This document shows positions 32,818 through 42,819 of a DNA stretch of 64,000 nt, one piece after another. Numbering within the stretch: position 1 is the first letter of the stretch; each line of letters starts with the position of its first letter. The notes beneath the pieces are model-generated. The model was not told where the DNA came from. It was given only the letters and a program-made list of their open reading frames with translations, and did no database searches. The position numbers were made by a program, and so were the translations under genes. Source of the DNA: an uncultured bacterium (lineage in GTDB: Bacteria > Bacillota > Clostridia > Oscillospirales > Acutalibacteraceae); NCBI GenBank assembly GCA_949283655.1, contig CASDTH010000042.1:1-64000 (forward strand). The letters run 5' to 3'.

Positions 32818-32853
32818 GCGCCAGACTTCCGTATTGTACACGGAAATCTGGCG
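32818..32853. repeat. Hairpin after the AI-2E permease gene
   Basis: CGCCAGACTTCCGT and ACGGAAATCTGGCG pair with one mismatch. It lies 34 bases after the permease stop on the minus strand, but the minus strand lacks a T run after it, so termination is uncertain. Confidence 0.5.
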
Positions 32854-32886
32854 TTTAGTATCTGATGTCTGCAAGCTGGGTATGCC

Positions 32887-34116
32887 TCATTTCTTCCTGC
32901 GCAGGCGGGGCGTCTTCCACTTCCTGCCCGGCTGACGGGGCGGGGCGGGTTCCTCCTGCGCTACGCCCTTTGCAGAGAGGCCGCGCGCTTTCAGCCGCGC
33001 GCTTACCACCTCACGCAGCAAACAGTACAGCACCGAGCAAACCGGAACGCTCACAAGCATGCCCAACACGCCCCATACACTGCCGCCAACTGTTACGGCC
33101 AGCAGCACCCATAGGCTCGGCAGGCCGACAGAGCTGCCCACCACGCGCGGATAAATCAGATCGCCCTCCAACTGCTGCAAAATGATGATAAACAGGATGA
33201 ACCACAGCGCCTGCATAGGAGAGTCCATCAGAATCAGGAAAGCACCGATCGCCGTGCCGATAAACGCGCCAAAAATAGGGATCAAGGACGTAAAGCCGAC
33301 CAGCACAGAGATCATTGGCGCATACGGCATACGAAAGATCAGCATGCCAATAAAGCAAAGCAGCCCGATAATCACAGCCTCCATGCACTGGCCTGTTACA
33401 AAGCGGGAAAACATCTGGTTTGACAGCGTGCAGACGTGCAGCGCCCTATCCGCCCACCGCTCCGGCAAAAAGGCATAGAGCATTCGGGTTGCCTGGCTGC
33501 CGAGCTTTTCTTTCTGCATCAGGATATAGGCAGAAAAAACAACGCCAAGGATAAAATTGAAGATTGAGCTGAAAATGGAGGTGGTGATATCAACCGTTGT
33601 ATTCACCAGCCGGCTGGAATCCCTCTTGAGATAATCGATGACTGTGGCGCTCAGCTTCTCCCAGTCAATCTCCAGGTTCATCAGGGCGGAAGCGTCCACC
33701 TGGAAGAACTCTGCCGCCTGCCCAATCCAGATTTTCACCTGCTCCGCATACTGCGGAAGGCTTGCCACCAGTAAGCTAAAGGCCCGACGCAGCTCCGGCA
33801 CAATCATAAAGATCAGGATAAACAGGATGCCCACAATGACCCCGAATGTCAAAAAAATGCCCAACGGCCGGCGGATACGCCGCCACACCGGCCCTTTTTT
33901 CCGGTTAAGCGGGGCAAAGAGGCGCTCCTCTATCAGCCGCAGCAACACATTGAGAATAAATGCTACGCAAAACCCAATGATCAGTGGCATAAAAAGCTGC
34001 AAAGCCGAGCGGCAAACGCCAGCCACTGCAGAGATATTTTGCAATCCCAAAAAGAAGGCAACACCAAAGGCAATTAGCAGCAACAGTTTTTTCATTGTCT
34101 TGCGGTCGAGATCCAT
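32887..34116 (-). CDS. AI-2E family membrane transporter
   Basis: A 409-residue polytopic membrane protein of the AI-2E (YdbI/TqsA-like) family, whose members act as permeases or Na+/H+ antiporters. It has seven to eight hydrophobic helices, a large central soluble loop (about residues 110-180), the conserved VGFTSLIPIFGAFIGT segment in the second half and a basic Arg/Lys-rich C-terminal tail. The ATG at 34116 follows GGAGGAT; an in-frame ATG at 34128 sits directly on a GGAGG and is less likely. The substrate cannot be told. Confidence 0.85.
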   Translation of the reverse strand: MDLDRKTMKKLLLLIAFGVAFFLGLQNISAVAGVCRSALQLFMPLIIGFCVAFILNVLLRLIEERLFAPLNRKKGPVWRRIRRPLGIFLTFGVIVGILFILIFMIVPELRRAFSLLVASLPQYAEQVKIWIGQAAEFFQVDASALMNLEIDWEKLSATVIDYLKRDSSRLVNTTVDITTSIFSSIFNFILGVVFSAYILMQKEKLGSQATRMLYAFLPERWADRALHVCTLSNQMFSRFVTGQCMEAVIIGLLCFIGMLIFRMPYAPMISVLVGFTSLIPIFGAFIGTAIGAFLILMDSPMQALWFILFIIILQQLEGDLIYPRVVGSSVGLPSLWVLLAVTVGGSVWGVLGMLVSVPVCSVLYCLLREVVSARLKARGLSAKGVAQEEPAPPRQPGRKWKTPRLRRKK

Positions 34117-34283
34117 GTGATCCTCCATCCTCCGGCAGCCGTGCGGCCTGAATCATTCTATAGTTACTATACCTTTTTATGCCGACATATGCAAGGGGCA
34201 GCGGCACCTCATTTTTGGTTTGCAGGCTCCTCTCGATACGGAGAGGAATTCTGTGTAGCATTATAGAAGAGGCAATAGAAAGC

Positions 34284-34312
34284 TTGAATAATCTGTCGGA
34301 ATATACTATAAT
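34284..34312 (+). promoter_or_regulatory. Promoter of the membrane protein gene
   Basis: TTGAAT (34284-34289) and TATAAT (34307-34312), 17-base spacer. Confidence 0.8.
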
Positions 34313-34342
34313 TAAGCCATCAAATAAAATGAGGATATTGCT

Positions 34343-35089
34343 ATGAATCAACAACGTAAAACGATCACCAACACGGCTCTGTCCAACCGGTCCGCCGGTA
34401 TCGTGATTCTGATTGCCGCCCTGGCTGGCGGGCTGTATTATCTGTTTCACCTAATGCGCCTGCCTGGCTCGCCCTCGCCCTACGCAGGCGTCATTTTAAG
34501 CGCTCAGGCGTTTTCTGTGCTTGACGCGCTATCGCTGGGCATCAAAATTGTCATAAAGGTTTTTTTAATCTCCGCTCTGCTGTACGCGTTCTCCCACACG
34601 CAACATCACCCTTACACGCGCCTGCCAGCGCGGCTATGGGTTTGCAGCCTGTCTCTGGAGATTATGCTTTATGTGTTGGCAATTTTTGAAAGCCTAGTTG
34701 GTGCGCTCTCTGAGCGAATTTTAAATAATGCAGGGGTTGACGTTTGGGGCCTGCTGCAGGAGGTTGTGCCCTCTGCGCTGTCTATCCTGACGTTTGCGCT
34801 GTTAATTACGATTGCGCTACGCTCTTCCGACGTGCGAAACGCGGCCAAATATTTTCACCTTGCAGAGGTAACAACCATGCTTGCGGTCCTCTTTCTCATT
34901 GTGCATCTGGTCGGGTTGGTTTCCGCGATTCGCACAGGCGCCGGAAACGTCGCGCAGGAAGCCATTCTCCTTGCCGACGGCCTCACCGTGCTTTTGCCAA
35001 GCATTCTATTGATGCGTGCTGCCGCTGCGGAAAAAAAAGTGAACTACACAAACCGCCGCTTTTATATGGGTCAGCGGTATGAAAGATGA
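34343..35089 (+). CDS. Unknown polytopic membrane protein
   Basis: A 248-residue protein with about six hydrophobic helices: near residues 20-35, 50-60, 68-82, 96-118, 140-158 and 170-195, and a last one near 215-228. The N-terminus is basic and cytoplasmic (NQQRKT), and the C-terminus is charged (EKKVNYTNRRFYMG). No transporter or enzyme motif is visible. It has its own promoter, a GAGG ribosome binding site and a strong terminator, so it is a stand-alone gene. I do not recognise the family. Confidence 0.75.
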   Translation: MNQQRKTITNTALSNRSAGIVILIAALAGGLYYLFHLMRLPGSPSPYAGVILSAQAFSVLDALSLGIKIVIKVFLISALLYAFSHTQHHPYTRLPARLWVCSLSLEIMLYVLAIFESLVGALSERILNNAGVDVWGLLQEVVPSALSILTFALLITIALRSSDVRNAAKYFHLAEVTTMLAVLFLIVHLVGLVSAIRTGAGNVAQEAILLADGLTVLLPSILLMRAAAAEKKVNYTNRRFYMGQRYER

Positions 35090-35142
35090 GTGAAGCTTCT
35101 TCCAAGCCAGCGCCATTCTGTTTTCTTCCTATTTTTCTTTCG

Positions 35143-35179
35143 CAGTCGGGAATCCTAAAATGATTCCCGGCTGTTTTTT
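35143..35179 (+). terminator. Terminator after the membrane protein gene
   Basis: CAGTCGGGAATC (35143-35154) pairs with GATTCCCGGCTG (35162-35173) with one G-T pair, followed by six T. Confidence 0.92.
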
Positions 35180-35346
35180 CAGGTATTGAAAGCGTATTTG
35201 AAATATCCTTGCATAGAAAACGCTTTTCGAATTCTCTGAGATTATTTAAAAAAATATAAATTTCTTTTTTAAAAATTTCTGTTCATTATAAATGCTATAA
35301 TAAAATTGCCTCATAATGAGGAGGAACTAAAAAGGAGGTTGCAGTT

Positions 35347-37932
35347 ATGAAGTGGAAAAAACGAGCCGTTGGGCTAATCAGCCTATTGGTCGCTTTAGCG
35401 ATCGTGATGGTACCGTTGGCCTCAGTGGCCGGGAACGACCGTATCGTTATTAGCCAGAACGGCTACTACATGCAAAAGCTTTCTAACCCCACGTCGGGCG
35501 AGGGAGAGCCGGATGGTCTGGTAACGCCAGGCGACCGCTTTAACAGCTATGCTTGGGCGATGGGCGAGCTCGGCGATTACATCTACGTCGGCACCAACCG
35601 CAATCTAGTGGGTAGCACGATTGAGCAGTATCTTCAGGCTTATGGCGGCGGCAACATTTCGCTTGATCTGGTGCAACAGGTGGTAGATACCTTCACCAAC
35701 GGCGAGTTGGCACTCACTCCCGAAGCGGAGAAGGATAAGGGCGCCGCCATTGTGCGCTATAATAAAACCACCGGCGAAATGGAAACCGTATTTGAACCAA
35801 ACGCCAACATGCCTGCGCCGTATAACGATATCACCGGCTATCGCATGTGCGTCGAATTCAAGGGCAGCCTTTATTTCGGCTCCACAGGCCTTGCCAACAC
35901 CATGCTGCTGCGCGTGGGACCGGATTTTCAGCCGGGCGACCTGCCGGAGATCCTTGTGCACATGACAAAGCCGGAAGAAACCGGTATGGGCAACATCCGC
36001 GCTTATGACGTGACGGACGACGGCGAGCGCCTTTTCATCGGCGGCACAGACGCCTCCCTGCTCTCACCGGAGGATATTGAGGAGGGCGTCGCTTCCGCAG
36101 TGCGCATCCAGACAAGTACGGACGGTACGCATTTTGAGACGATCGCTGATCTGGATGATTTTTACCCTTACACCCTGCTCAAATACATCAGCAACTCCGG
36201 CGACGTGTGGGATCTGGTCGTTTATCAAGATGTTGTGTACCTCTCCTTGATGACGACGATTGGTGCTGTTGTCTATAAAGGCGTTGAGGTTGGCAAGGGC
36301 CAGCCTGGCGCAAACAAATATGGCTGGCAGTGGACGGAATTCATTGGCGACGGTCTGGGCAAGCAGGGCGACCCGATCTATCCTGCCGGTTTTGGCAATC
36401 CGCTCAACTATGTAGTGTCCCCCATCGTTTATAAGGGCGACCTCTACTACTATACGCTTTCCAACGCATTTGACGCTATGGTACAGGCAATTTTCTCGCT
36501 GGTTCGCCTTGTGAGCAGGCAAGATATCAACGCCTATTTCGATGGGCTGAAAACGATGGAAAACAGCATGAAAAACCAAGCTTCAATCTACCGCCTGACT
36601 GCGGATGGAGAGATGCAGATGGTAATGGGCTCTCCAGATGAATATTTTAACAAAGAAAAGGGCAACTATCTCTCCGAAACGTTGCATGCCTTCTCCAACA
36701 GCACAGAGCTTGGCTGCATGCAGTATATTTGGCGCGCTGTGGAATATAACGGCAAGCTGTTCTTCGGCACGTTTGACGCCTCCACACTGAACCACTACTT
36801 TACGTTCCTGACCAATGGCGATCTCATTGGCATGACGGATGAATCCTGCGAGCATCTGATCCGCTCTGCGATCGATCTGATTAACATGCTGAAAAAGGAA
36901 ACTGTGATCGACGAAGGGACGACAAATACGCTGGTCAAGGTGCTTGGCACGCTCAACAGTATGGTAAATAAAGAAGCCACGGAGGCTACCGTTCGCCAGC
37001 TGCTTGAGATTTCCCTACAATTTAAAAAAGCCTTTGATAAGATAAGCCCGCTGCTTGACAAGCTCGTTAACTCCGATTGGGCACAGGCCATTGGAGATAA
37101 AATTGAGGGCGTCAACGCGCTGCGCTCCATTTACAACACGCTGGCAAACATCGATACCGAAGGCCTGGAGCGGTATATCCGCATCTCCAACGCGATCATG
37201 GATGCAGAGCAAGGATTTGACCTCTATACGACAGAGGATGGCATCCACTATACAGAGATCCTCAACGACGGCCTGCATGACCGCTACAACTATGGCAGCC
37301 GTTCCTTTATCGCCGGATCGGACGGACTATATGTCGGCACGGCTAACCCCTACTATGGCGGCCAGCTCTGGAAGTTCAACGAGATCACAGCGCAGCTCAA
37401 ATCGCTCTGCGCAGAGGGCTATGATATCGCCTTTGACCCGGATGTAACATCCTATAATATCACGGCCAGCGCGGATACGGAGCAGATTCTCTTGACGGCC
37501 ATTGGCGCGGATCCCGCCACAAAGGTGGTCATAAACGGCCAGGCAACGGATGGCAGCGAGGCAGTGAGCGTCGCTCTTCAACCGGGTGCGAACACAATTC
37601 GCATTGAAACCGCTTCGATAGACGGCAGCCAGACTGCTGTTTACACTGTGAATATCACATGTGGCGAAGCGGCCACAACGCCGGAACAGCCTGATGATAC
37701 TACCACTGCGCCCACCACACCTTCTCAGCCGGAGGCCTCCGGCGAGGAAGAGCAGCAGCCTACAGCCGCTCAGCCGGATGCAACGGACCCGGCCAGTACA
37801 GATACTGCCGCTGGCCAGACGCAGGGCGCTGATATCCCGGATACCGGAGCGGGCATTTCCGTGACAATGCTTGCCGCGCTTGTGCTCGGCGCCGGTGGGA
37901 CCATGGCGTTCAGCCGTAAAAAGTGCGGTTAA
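35347..37932 (+). CDS. Secreted propeller-like surface protein with PDTG sorting signal
   Basis: An 861-residue cell-surface protein. It has an N-terminal signal peptide (1-28), then about 650 residues with recurring short beta motifs of the form L-aromatic-(V/F/I)-G-T/S (IYVGTNRN, LYFGSTGL, LFIGGTDA, LFFGTFDA, LYVGTANP), suggesting a beta-propeller. A helical insert lies near 500-600. A cadherin-like beta-sandwich domain follows (about 690-775, FDPDVTSYNI... AVYTVNIT), then a Thr/Pro/Glu-rich wall-spanning linker. It ends in IPDTG, a hydrophobic helix and a basic tail (SRKK), a sortase-type anchor. AAGGAGG precedes the ATG; a TATAAT box is at 35296-35301. The tandem sortases at 59.9-62.6 kb are possible partners. 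Ligand unknown. Confidence 0.82.
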   Translation: MKWKKRAVGLISLLVALAIVMVPLASVAGNDRIVISQNGYYMQKLSNPTSGEGEPDGLVTPGDRFNSYAWAMGELGDYIYVGTNRNLVGSTIEQYLQAYGGGNISLDLVQQVVDTFTNGELALTPEAEKDKGAAIVRYNKTTGEMETVFEPNANMPAPYNDITGYRMCVEFKGSLYFGSTGLANTMLLRVGPDFQPGDLPEILVHMTKPEETGMGNIRAYDVTDDGERLFIGGTDASLLSPEDIEEGVASAVRIQTSTDGTHFETIADLDDFYPYTLLKYISNSGDVWDLVVYQDVVYLSLMTTIGAVVYKGVEVGKGQPGANKYGWQWTEFIGDGLGKQGDPIYPAGFGNPLNYVVSPIVYKGDLYYYTLSNAFDAMVQAIFSLVRLVSRQDINAYFDGLKTMENSMKNQASIYRLTADGEMQMVMGSPDEYFNKEKGNYLSETLHAFSNSTELGCMQYIWRAVEYNGKLFFGTFDASTLNHYFTFLTNGDLIGMTDESCEHLIRSAIDLINMLKKETVIDEGTTNTLVKVLGTLNSMVNKEATEATVRQLLEISLQFKKAFDKISPLLDKLVNSDWAQAIGDKIEGVNALRSIYNTLANIDTEGLERYIRISNAIMDAEQGFDLYTTEDGIHYTEILNDGLHDRYNYGSRSFIAGSDGLYVGTANPYYGGQLWKFNEITAQLKSLCAEGYDIAFDPDVTSYNITASADTEQILLTAIGADPATKVVINGQATDGSEAVSVALQPGANTIRIETASIDGSQTAVYTVNITCGEAATTPEQPDDTTTAPTTPSQPEASGEEEQQPTAAQPDATDPASTDTAAGQTQGADIPDTGAGISVTMLAALVLGAGGTMAFSRKKCG

Positions 37933-37964
37933 CCGCCATATAGCAGGCAACCACCCCTAATCTT

Positions 37965-38000
37965 GGCCCTCGGCGGAAAGTAACCGCCGAGGGCCATTTT
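37965..38000 (+). terminator. Terminator of the surface protein gene
   Basis: GGCCCTCGGCGG (37965-37976) and CCGCCGAGGGCC (37984-37995), perfect 12-bp stem, followed by ATTTTTA. Confidence 0.92.
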
Positions 38001-38136
38001 TACTGCTGCTGCGGCATATCAATAGCTAATTGATATTAATAGCTCTATCTAATAGATATAGAACGCAACATCTTCCCACTCAAGATATCCTCTTCTCCGC
38101 CGCAACCCGCTACCATCCCTATGCGCCCGGCCTACG

Positions 38137-38490
38137 TCATTTATCCTTTGGCTTTGCAAGGAGGGATACCAGCAGCCCGCTGACCATCGCCGCCGTAATG
38201 CCCGCCGCGCCGGCAGTCAAGGGCCCGGTCAGCACACCCAACAGCCCCTGACTTGAAACAGCCTCTTTCGTCCCCTTGGCCAACAGGTAGCCAAACCCCG
38301 TCAGTGGCACGCTGGCACCCATTCCGGCCCATTCCACCAGCGGCTCGTATACGCCTACCGCGCCGAGCAACACCCCCACTGTTACAAACAGCACCAGAAT
38401 TCTGGCCGGGGTCAGCTTGGTGCAGTCAATGAGTAGCTGTCCAATGGCACAAATAAGGCCGCCAACCACAAAGGCTTTTAAAAAAATCAT
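38137..38490 (-). CDS. spoVAE: Stage V sporulation protein AE
   Basis: A 117-residue membrane protein of the SpoVAE (SpoVAEb) family, part of the dipicolinic acid channel used in sporulation and germination. Three to four hydrophobic helices and the segments CAIGQLLIDCTKLTPARILV and VPLTGFGYLLAKG are characteristic. In most spore-formers it lies between or after spoVAC and spoVAD. Neither is adjacent here, so it is an isolated copy. The ribosome binding site is weak (GAAGGGAA, about 12 bases upstream). Confidence 0.88.
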   Translation of the reverse strand: MIFLKAFVVGGLICAIGQLLIDCTKLTPARILVLFVTVGVLLGAVGVYEPLVEWAGMGASVPLTGFGYLLAKGTKEAVSSQGLLGVLTGPLTAGAAGITAAMVSGLLVSLLAKPKDK

Positions 38491-38680
38491 GCATTCGCCA
38501 TTCCCTTCGTGCAGCTTTGGAATTTGTTTTCCGGCCGCCTGTATTCCTACGCCGGGCAGGAATTGCTCAGAAAGAGAATCCCACTCTCCGTGTCGTTATT
38601 GTTTCCATTTTCCACATCGTTATTCCATGAGCTGCAATATTCGCCGGAAGGGAAAGCAGTTGCAGGGTATTCAGACGAAT

Positions 38681-38869
38681 TTAACGTCCCTGTTCTTGAT
38701 TCTCGGCTGTCTGCGCACTACATTGTGAGCGTTGAACGGCAAGCGTTGCCAACGTATCGCCCAATTGCGTAAAGATCGCAGCGGTCAAGCTGAGCTCCTC
38801 CTGCGAAAGCTGGCAAGCTATGGTGTTGGCGAGCGCCGTCACGCTCGCAGTTAATTCGCAAGGATTCAT
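38681..38869 (-). CDS. Small helical protein (DUF6774-like)
   Basis: A 62-residue protein resembling small uncharacterised Oscillospiraceae proteins (DUF6774, from memory). It starts MNPCELTASVTALANTIAC and continues into EELSLTAAIFTQLGDTLAT, two amphipathic helices with two or three Cys. The ATG at 38869 follows GGGTGAT; the frame is open a little further upstream. There is no signal peptide. Function unknown. Confidence 0.6.
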   Translation of the reverse strand: MNPCELTASVTALANTIACQLSQEELSLTAAIFTQLGDTLATLAVQRSQCSAQTAENQEQGR

Positions 38870-39289
38870 TTGATCACCCACATCAGTATACGCGGCGCCG
38901 GCCCAGAAAGCCCATCCTCATGCCGCAAAAAATTACCTCATTGGAATCAAATGCGCTTTCCTACACAATCTCGGATCATCAAACAAACGGCGTATTCATC
39001 TGCAACCGGCGGCCAGTATGTAAATAGCTGAATATCCGAAAAAAGCGTCGAATTCTATTGGCATTCTGTATTATTCATTTTCTAACGCTCTATTTCCTCT
39101 TTGCCGCTCTAAAAAGCGGAGCGGCGCACATCGGCGCTCAGTCTATTCCAATCTAATTCAAATAATCAGCCGCCGGGTCATAACACAATGCCCGTGCCGC
39201 ACAGAGCTTCCTCTATCAAGAGGAAAGCTTTGCGCAGCACGGGCGCTTCCTTATTTCATAACTAAAGGCCTTCGGGCTCGGCGGCAACT
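38870..39289. other. Non-coding stretch with a long hairpin
   Basis: No gene is visible on either strand. Near its end, at 39190-39244, GCCCGTGC and GCACGGGC flank an inner paired segment (CTTCCTCT with AGAGGAAAG), giving a long, slightly imperfect hairpin after the pspC gene. It probably ends pspC transcripts or those from the other strand, but a proper T tract is missing. Confidence 0.5.
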
Positions 39290-39499
39290 TTAGCCCTCAA
39301 TCATTGGCTCCTGCGGGATCACAATCGCCAGCACGATATAGAGAACCAGGCAGGGAACAACCGCTGTGAACACAGCCAGCACCGCATAAAGAACGCGCAC
39401 CAGCGTAGGGTCAATATTCAAAAAATTGGCGAGCCCTGCGCAAACGCCGGATACCATCTTATCATTACGGCTCCGGTAAAGTTTCTTGTTCAAATCCAT
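39290..39499 (-). CDS. PspC-domain membrane protein
   Basis: A 69-residue protein consisting of a PspC domain only: LYRSRNDKMVSGVCAGLANFL, then the DPTLVRVLYAVLAVF and YIVLAIVIPQEP segments, with one to two membrane helices. PspC proteins respond to membrane or envelope stress in other bacteria. It begins 35 bases after folD, preceded by AGGAGGAAT, so may share its transcript. Confidence 0.88.
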   Translation of the reverse strand: MDLNKKLYRSRNDKMVSGVCAGLANFLNIDPTLVRVLYAVLAVFTAVVPCLVLYIVLAIVIPQEPMIEG

Positions 39500-39533
39500 T
39501 ACAAATTCCTCCTGAAAAAATAGATAAAAGAGA

Positions 39534-40391
39534 TTATCCCAACAGGCCGTTTTGCAGCTTCGCGGCCATAAGGGTGTTTTGCATCAGCATGGCGATCGTC
39601 ATTGGCCCCACGCCGCCCGGCACAGGGGTAATATAGCCCGCCACAGGCTCAACGGCAGCAAAATCCACATCGCCGCAAAGCTTGCCGTTCTCATCCCGGT
39701 TCATGCCAACGTCAATCACCACTGCGCCCGGCTTGACCATATCGGCCGTAACAAATTTTGCACGGCCCACGGCAGCCACCAGAATATCCGCCCGGCGGCA
39801 AAGCTCCTTCAGGTTTGCCGTGCGGGAATGGCAGATGGTGACCGTGCCATTTTCATGCAGCAGAAGCATCGCCATTGGCTTGCCAACGATATTGCTGCGG
39901 CCAATCACCACACACTCCTTCCCCTCCGGGGAAACGCCTACGCTGTGTAACAACTCTATCACACCCGCCGGCGTGCAGGGCAGGAAATGGTAATCCCCAA
40001 TCATAATACGCCCCACATTGGATGGGTGGAAGGCATCCACATCCTTCTCCGGTGCGATGGCCTCAATCACCTGCTTTTCGTCCAAGTGGCCGGGCAGCGG
40101 CAACTGGCACAGAATTCCACTAATATCGCTGCGCCTATTGAGCTCCTGCACGAGCGCCATCAGCTGCTGCTGCGTGGTATCCGCCGGGAGCGCATACTCT
40201 TCTGAATGAAAGCCGACCTCAGCGCATGCTTTCTTTTTATTGTTGACATATACGCGAGAGGCTGGGTCATCCCCTACGATGATCACCGCAAGGCCTGGAA
40301 CGGCGCCTTTCTCCCGCAGTGCAGCCGCCTCCTGCGCGACACGGGCGCGCACCTGTGCGCTGACGGCTTTGCCGTCAATCCTGATTGCCAT
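39534..40391 (-). CDS. folD: Methylenetetrahydrofolate dehydrogenase/cyclohydrolase
   Basis: A 285-residue bifunctional enzyme of one-carbon metabolism (NADP-dependent dehydrogenase and methenyl-THF cyclohydrolase). Key segments: [18 protein letters not shown] (catalytic Lys in the YVxxKxxxC motif), [25 protein letters not shown] with the Rossmann binding site, and [16 protein letters not shown] at the end. Its start overlaps the end of lgt by 17 bases. Confidence 0.95.
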   Translation of the reverse strand: MAIRIDGKAVSAQVRARVAQEAAALREKGAVPGLAVIIVGDDPASRVYVNNKKKACAEVGFHSEEYALPADTTQQQLMALVQELNRRSDISGILCQLPLPGHLDEKQVIEAIAPEKDVDAFHPSNVGRIMIGDYHFLPCTPAGVIELLHSVGVSPEGKECVVIGRSNIVGKPMAMLLLHENGTVTICHSRTANLKELCRRADILVAAVGRAKFVTADMVKPGAVVIDVGMNRDENGKLCGDVDFAAVEPVAGYITPVPGGVGPMTIAMLMQNTLMAAKLQNGLLG

Positions 40392-41421
40392 TTCCCTCTG
40401 CCTCCTCTTCCTGAGCCGGCTCCAATGGGCTCGCTGCCGCCTCTGGCTGTACCTCCTGCGTGGTGGGCACCGGTTGGCCGTTCACCAGCTCAATGCGCTT
40501 GTTTTCACCATCGATATAATAATCAATGCCCTCAATCGGATTTGGGCTCTTACGCACCCGCAGCAGGAAATAGATCAGCAGCGCACCGCACACCACCACC
40601 AGCACACCAGACAGCACCTGTGAAACCCGTAGGGTTGTGCCGGGGATATAGAGGCTGTCTGTGCGCAGGCCCTCTACCACCATCCGCTCCAAGCCATACC
40701 ACACGCCATAGCAGAGGATTATCTGGCCGCTGAATTTCCGGAATTTCCGGCAGATAAGGTAGAGCACGAAAAAGCCCAGAATGCACCAGATGGATTCATA
40801 TAAAAAGGTTGGATGCACCGGCATAGTAGGATCCACCGTAATGCCGTTTGCAGCAATCTCCGCCTGGTGTGATGTCAGGTAAGATACGACCTTGCTGCTC
40901 GTCATGCCCCAGGGTAGATCGGTGTTGCAGCCAAACGCCTCCTGGTTCATATAGTTCCCCCAGCGCCCGATGCCCTGTGCAAGCAAAAAGCTCATCGCAC
41001 CGATATCCATGAGGTTGAGGAAATTGAGCTTATTGAAATGGCACACAACCCAGGCAGCCAGCAGTCCGCCGATGATGCCGCCGTAAATCGCCATGCCGCC
41101 TTCCCAAATTTTCACAATATCAATCAAATGATCCTTATATTGCTCCCATTCAAAAGCAACATAGAAGAGCCGTGCTCCAATGATTCCGCCGAATGTGCCG
41201 AAAATCAGCACATCCACCATCTTATCAAGGCTCATTTTCCACTTATATGCCATTCTGCCGCCAAATAAAACGGCAAGCAAAAAGCCGAATGCAATAATCA
41301 CGCCATACCAGTGGATGGTCAGGTGCAGGTTAATGCCGGGGATGGTGAAATCCGCAAGAATGGAGGGAACGTTAAAGCTCCACCCCAGCTTTGGGAACTC
41401 CACCACTGTAAAATCGTGCAT
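40375..41421 (-). CDS. lgt: Prolipoprotein diacylglyceryl transferase
   Basis: A 348-residue integral membrane enzyme that attaches diacylglycerol to lipobox Cys residues, the first step of lipoprotein maturation. Seven membrane helices are apparent. The signature [12 protein letters not shown] (near residue 150) and the catalytic-region His of IHWYGV (near 36) are present. The C-terminal 70 residues form a Glu/Pro-rich cytoplasmic tail longer than usual. Substrates in this window include the lipoprotein at 11019-11594. Confidence 0.93.
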   Translation of the reverse strand: MHDFTVVEFPKLGWSFNVPSILADFTIPGINLHLTIHWYGVIIAFGFLLAVLFGGRMAYKWKMSLDKMVDVLIFGTFGGIIGARLFYVAFEWEQYKDHLIDIVKIWEGGMAIYGGIIGGLLAAWVVCHFNKLNFLNLMDIGAMSFLLAQGIGRWGNYMNQEAFGCNTDLPWGMTSSKVVSYLTSHQAEIAANGITVDPTMPVHPTFLYESIWCILGFFVLYLICRKFRKFSGQIILCYGVWYGLERMVVEGLRTDSLYIPGTTLRVSQVLSGVLVVVCGALLIYFLLRVRKSPNPIEGIDYYIDGENKRIELVNGQPVPTTQEVQPEAAASPLEPAQEEEAEGNGNQD

Positions 41422-41541
41422 GGCAAGCTCTCCTTTGCTGAATCAATCTTTATAATAAACGCTATTTGTATAAAAACCGTAAACGCATATCAAAGAGGAA
41501 ATAAATTTTTCTATGTAGGCCGCTACTGCGGCTTTTCATTG

Positions 41542-42819
41542 CTACTGCTTCACAACAGAAAGGGCGCTGTATTCCTCCAAAAGCGTTGTTTCCAACCGCC
41601 CGCTGATTTCCTCCAGCGTCATCTCACGCAAAAGCGTCGCCTCGTCAAACAAGCCGCCGTTGCGGAATTCTGCGGAGATCATCTCATTGGCCAGCTCCTC
41701 AATATCGTTAAAGGCCATAATCACGCGGCCATAGAGCTTGCGGCGCGCCCGCTCAAATGCCGTGCGGTCCAACCCATCACGGCGCAGGCGCGCAATCTCC
41801 TCCCGGATTGCCTGCGCCACCCGCTGCGGATCCTTGGATTCGCCGGAGAACAGAACGCTTGCAAAGCCATAGCCCTGAAAATACTCCGCGCCGAACTGCG
41901 TGTTGATCAGCCCTTCGTCAAACAGCCTACGATACAGCGGCGAGGTGTTGCCCGCGATCATTTCCAGCAGGATATCCGTTTGCAGGCGCTCGCGCAGCGG
42001 GCGCTCCGGCGTATCATACGTCTCCTTGAACCCGAGCATAAATAGCGGCGCGCCCACATCCAGCCGCTCCTCAATATAAGGCTGCACCACCGCAGCCGGT
42101 TCCTCCGGGAAATTGCGCTCAATGGAGAGCTCCGGCGCCGGTTTCAGCAAGCGGTCCGCCAGCTCCAGCACCTCGTCCACCGTCACATTGCCCGCCACAG
42201 CCAGCGCCATATTGTGCAGGTTGTAGAAGGTGTGGTAGCAACGGTACAGCAGCTCCGCCGTGATGTGGGAAATGGAGTCGATCGTCCCTGCGATGTCGAT
42301 GCGCACCGGATGCACGTGGTAAAGTGCGCGCAGGCAGTTAAACATCACCTGCCAATTAGGCTCATCCTGATACATACGGATTTCCTGCCCAATGATCCCC
42401 TGCTCCTTCTGTACGGTCTGCTCTGTAAAATAGGGCGACTGCACAAAATCCAGCAAGATCTCCAGTGAAGCCTTAAAATTGCCCGCACAGGAGAACAGAT
42501 AGCACGTGCGCTCAAACGACGTGTATGCGTTGGCGGAAGCACCCGTTTTTGCATAGCGGGCGAAAGCGTCCAAATCCTCGCTTTCAAACAGCTTATGCTC
42601 CAGAAAATGCGCAATGCCCTCCGGCACCTCGGTAAACTCTGCCTCGTCGCTGCGTTTAAAGCGGGTATCAATCGAGCCATATTTGGTGCCAAACAGTGCA
42701 TAAGCGGAGGAATACCCCGTCTTCGGCATCACAAGGATATTCAGCCCCGACGGATGCTCGATTCTGTAATAGCTATCCATCAGCAAATCAGAATGAATTT
42801 CTTTCACCAAGGCGTTCAT
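41542..42819 (-). CDS. M16 zinc peptidase (YmfH-like), active-site subunit
   Basis: A 425-residue peptidase of the M16 family. The inverted zinc motif HFLEH (in EGIAHFLEHKLFE, near residue 70-74) is intact, with the downstream Glu in a PNWQVMFN-type region. It pairs with the neighbouring homologue lacking this motif, as in the YmfF-YmfH pair of Bacillus. It overlaps the partner gene by 4 bases. Substrate unknown; relatives process peptides or exported precursors. Confidence 0.9.
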   Translation of the reverse strand: MNALVKEIHSDLLMDSYYRIEHPSGLNILVMPKTGYSSAYALFGTKYGSIDTRFKRSDEAEFTEVPEGIAHFLEHKLFESEDLDAFARYAKTGASANAYTSFERTCYLFSCAGNFKASLEILLDFVQSPYFTEQTVQKEQGIIGQEIRMYQDEPNWQVMFNCLRALYHVHPVRIDIAGTIDSISHITAELLYRCYHTFYNLHNMALAVAGNVTVDEVLELADRLLKPAPELSIERNFPEEPAAVVQPYIEERLDVGAPLFMLGFKETYDTPERPLRERLQTDILLEMIAGNTSPLYRRLFDEGLINTQFGAEYFQGYGFASVLFSGESKDPQRVAQAIREEIARLRRDGLDRTAFERARRKLYGRVIMAFNDIEELANEMISAEFRNGGLFDEATLLREMTLEEISGRLETTLLEEYSALSVVKQ

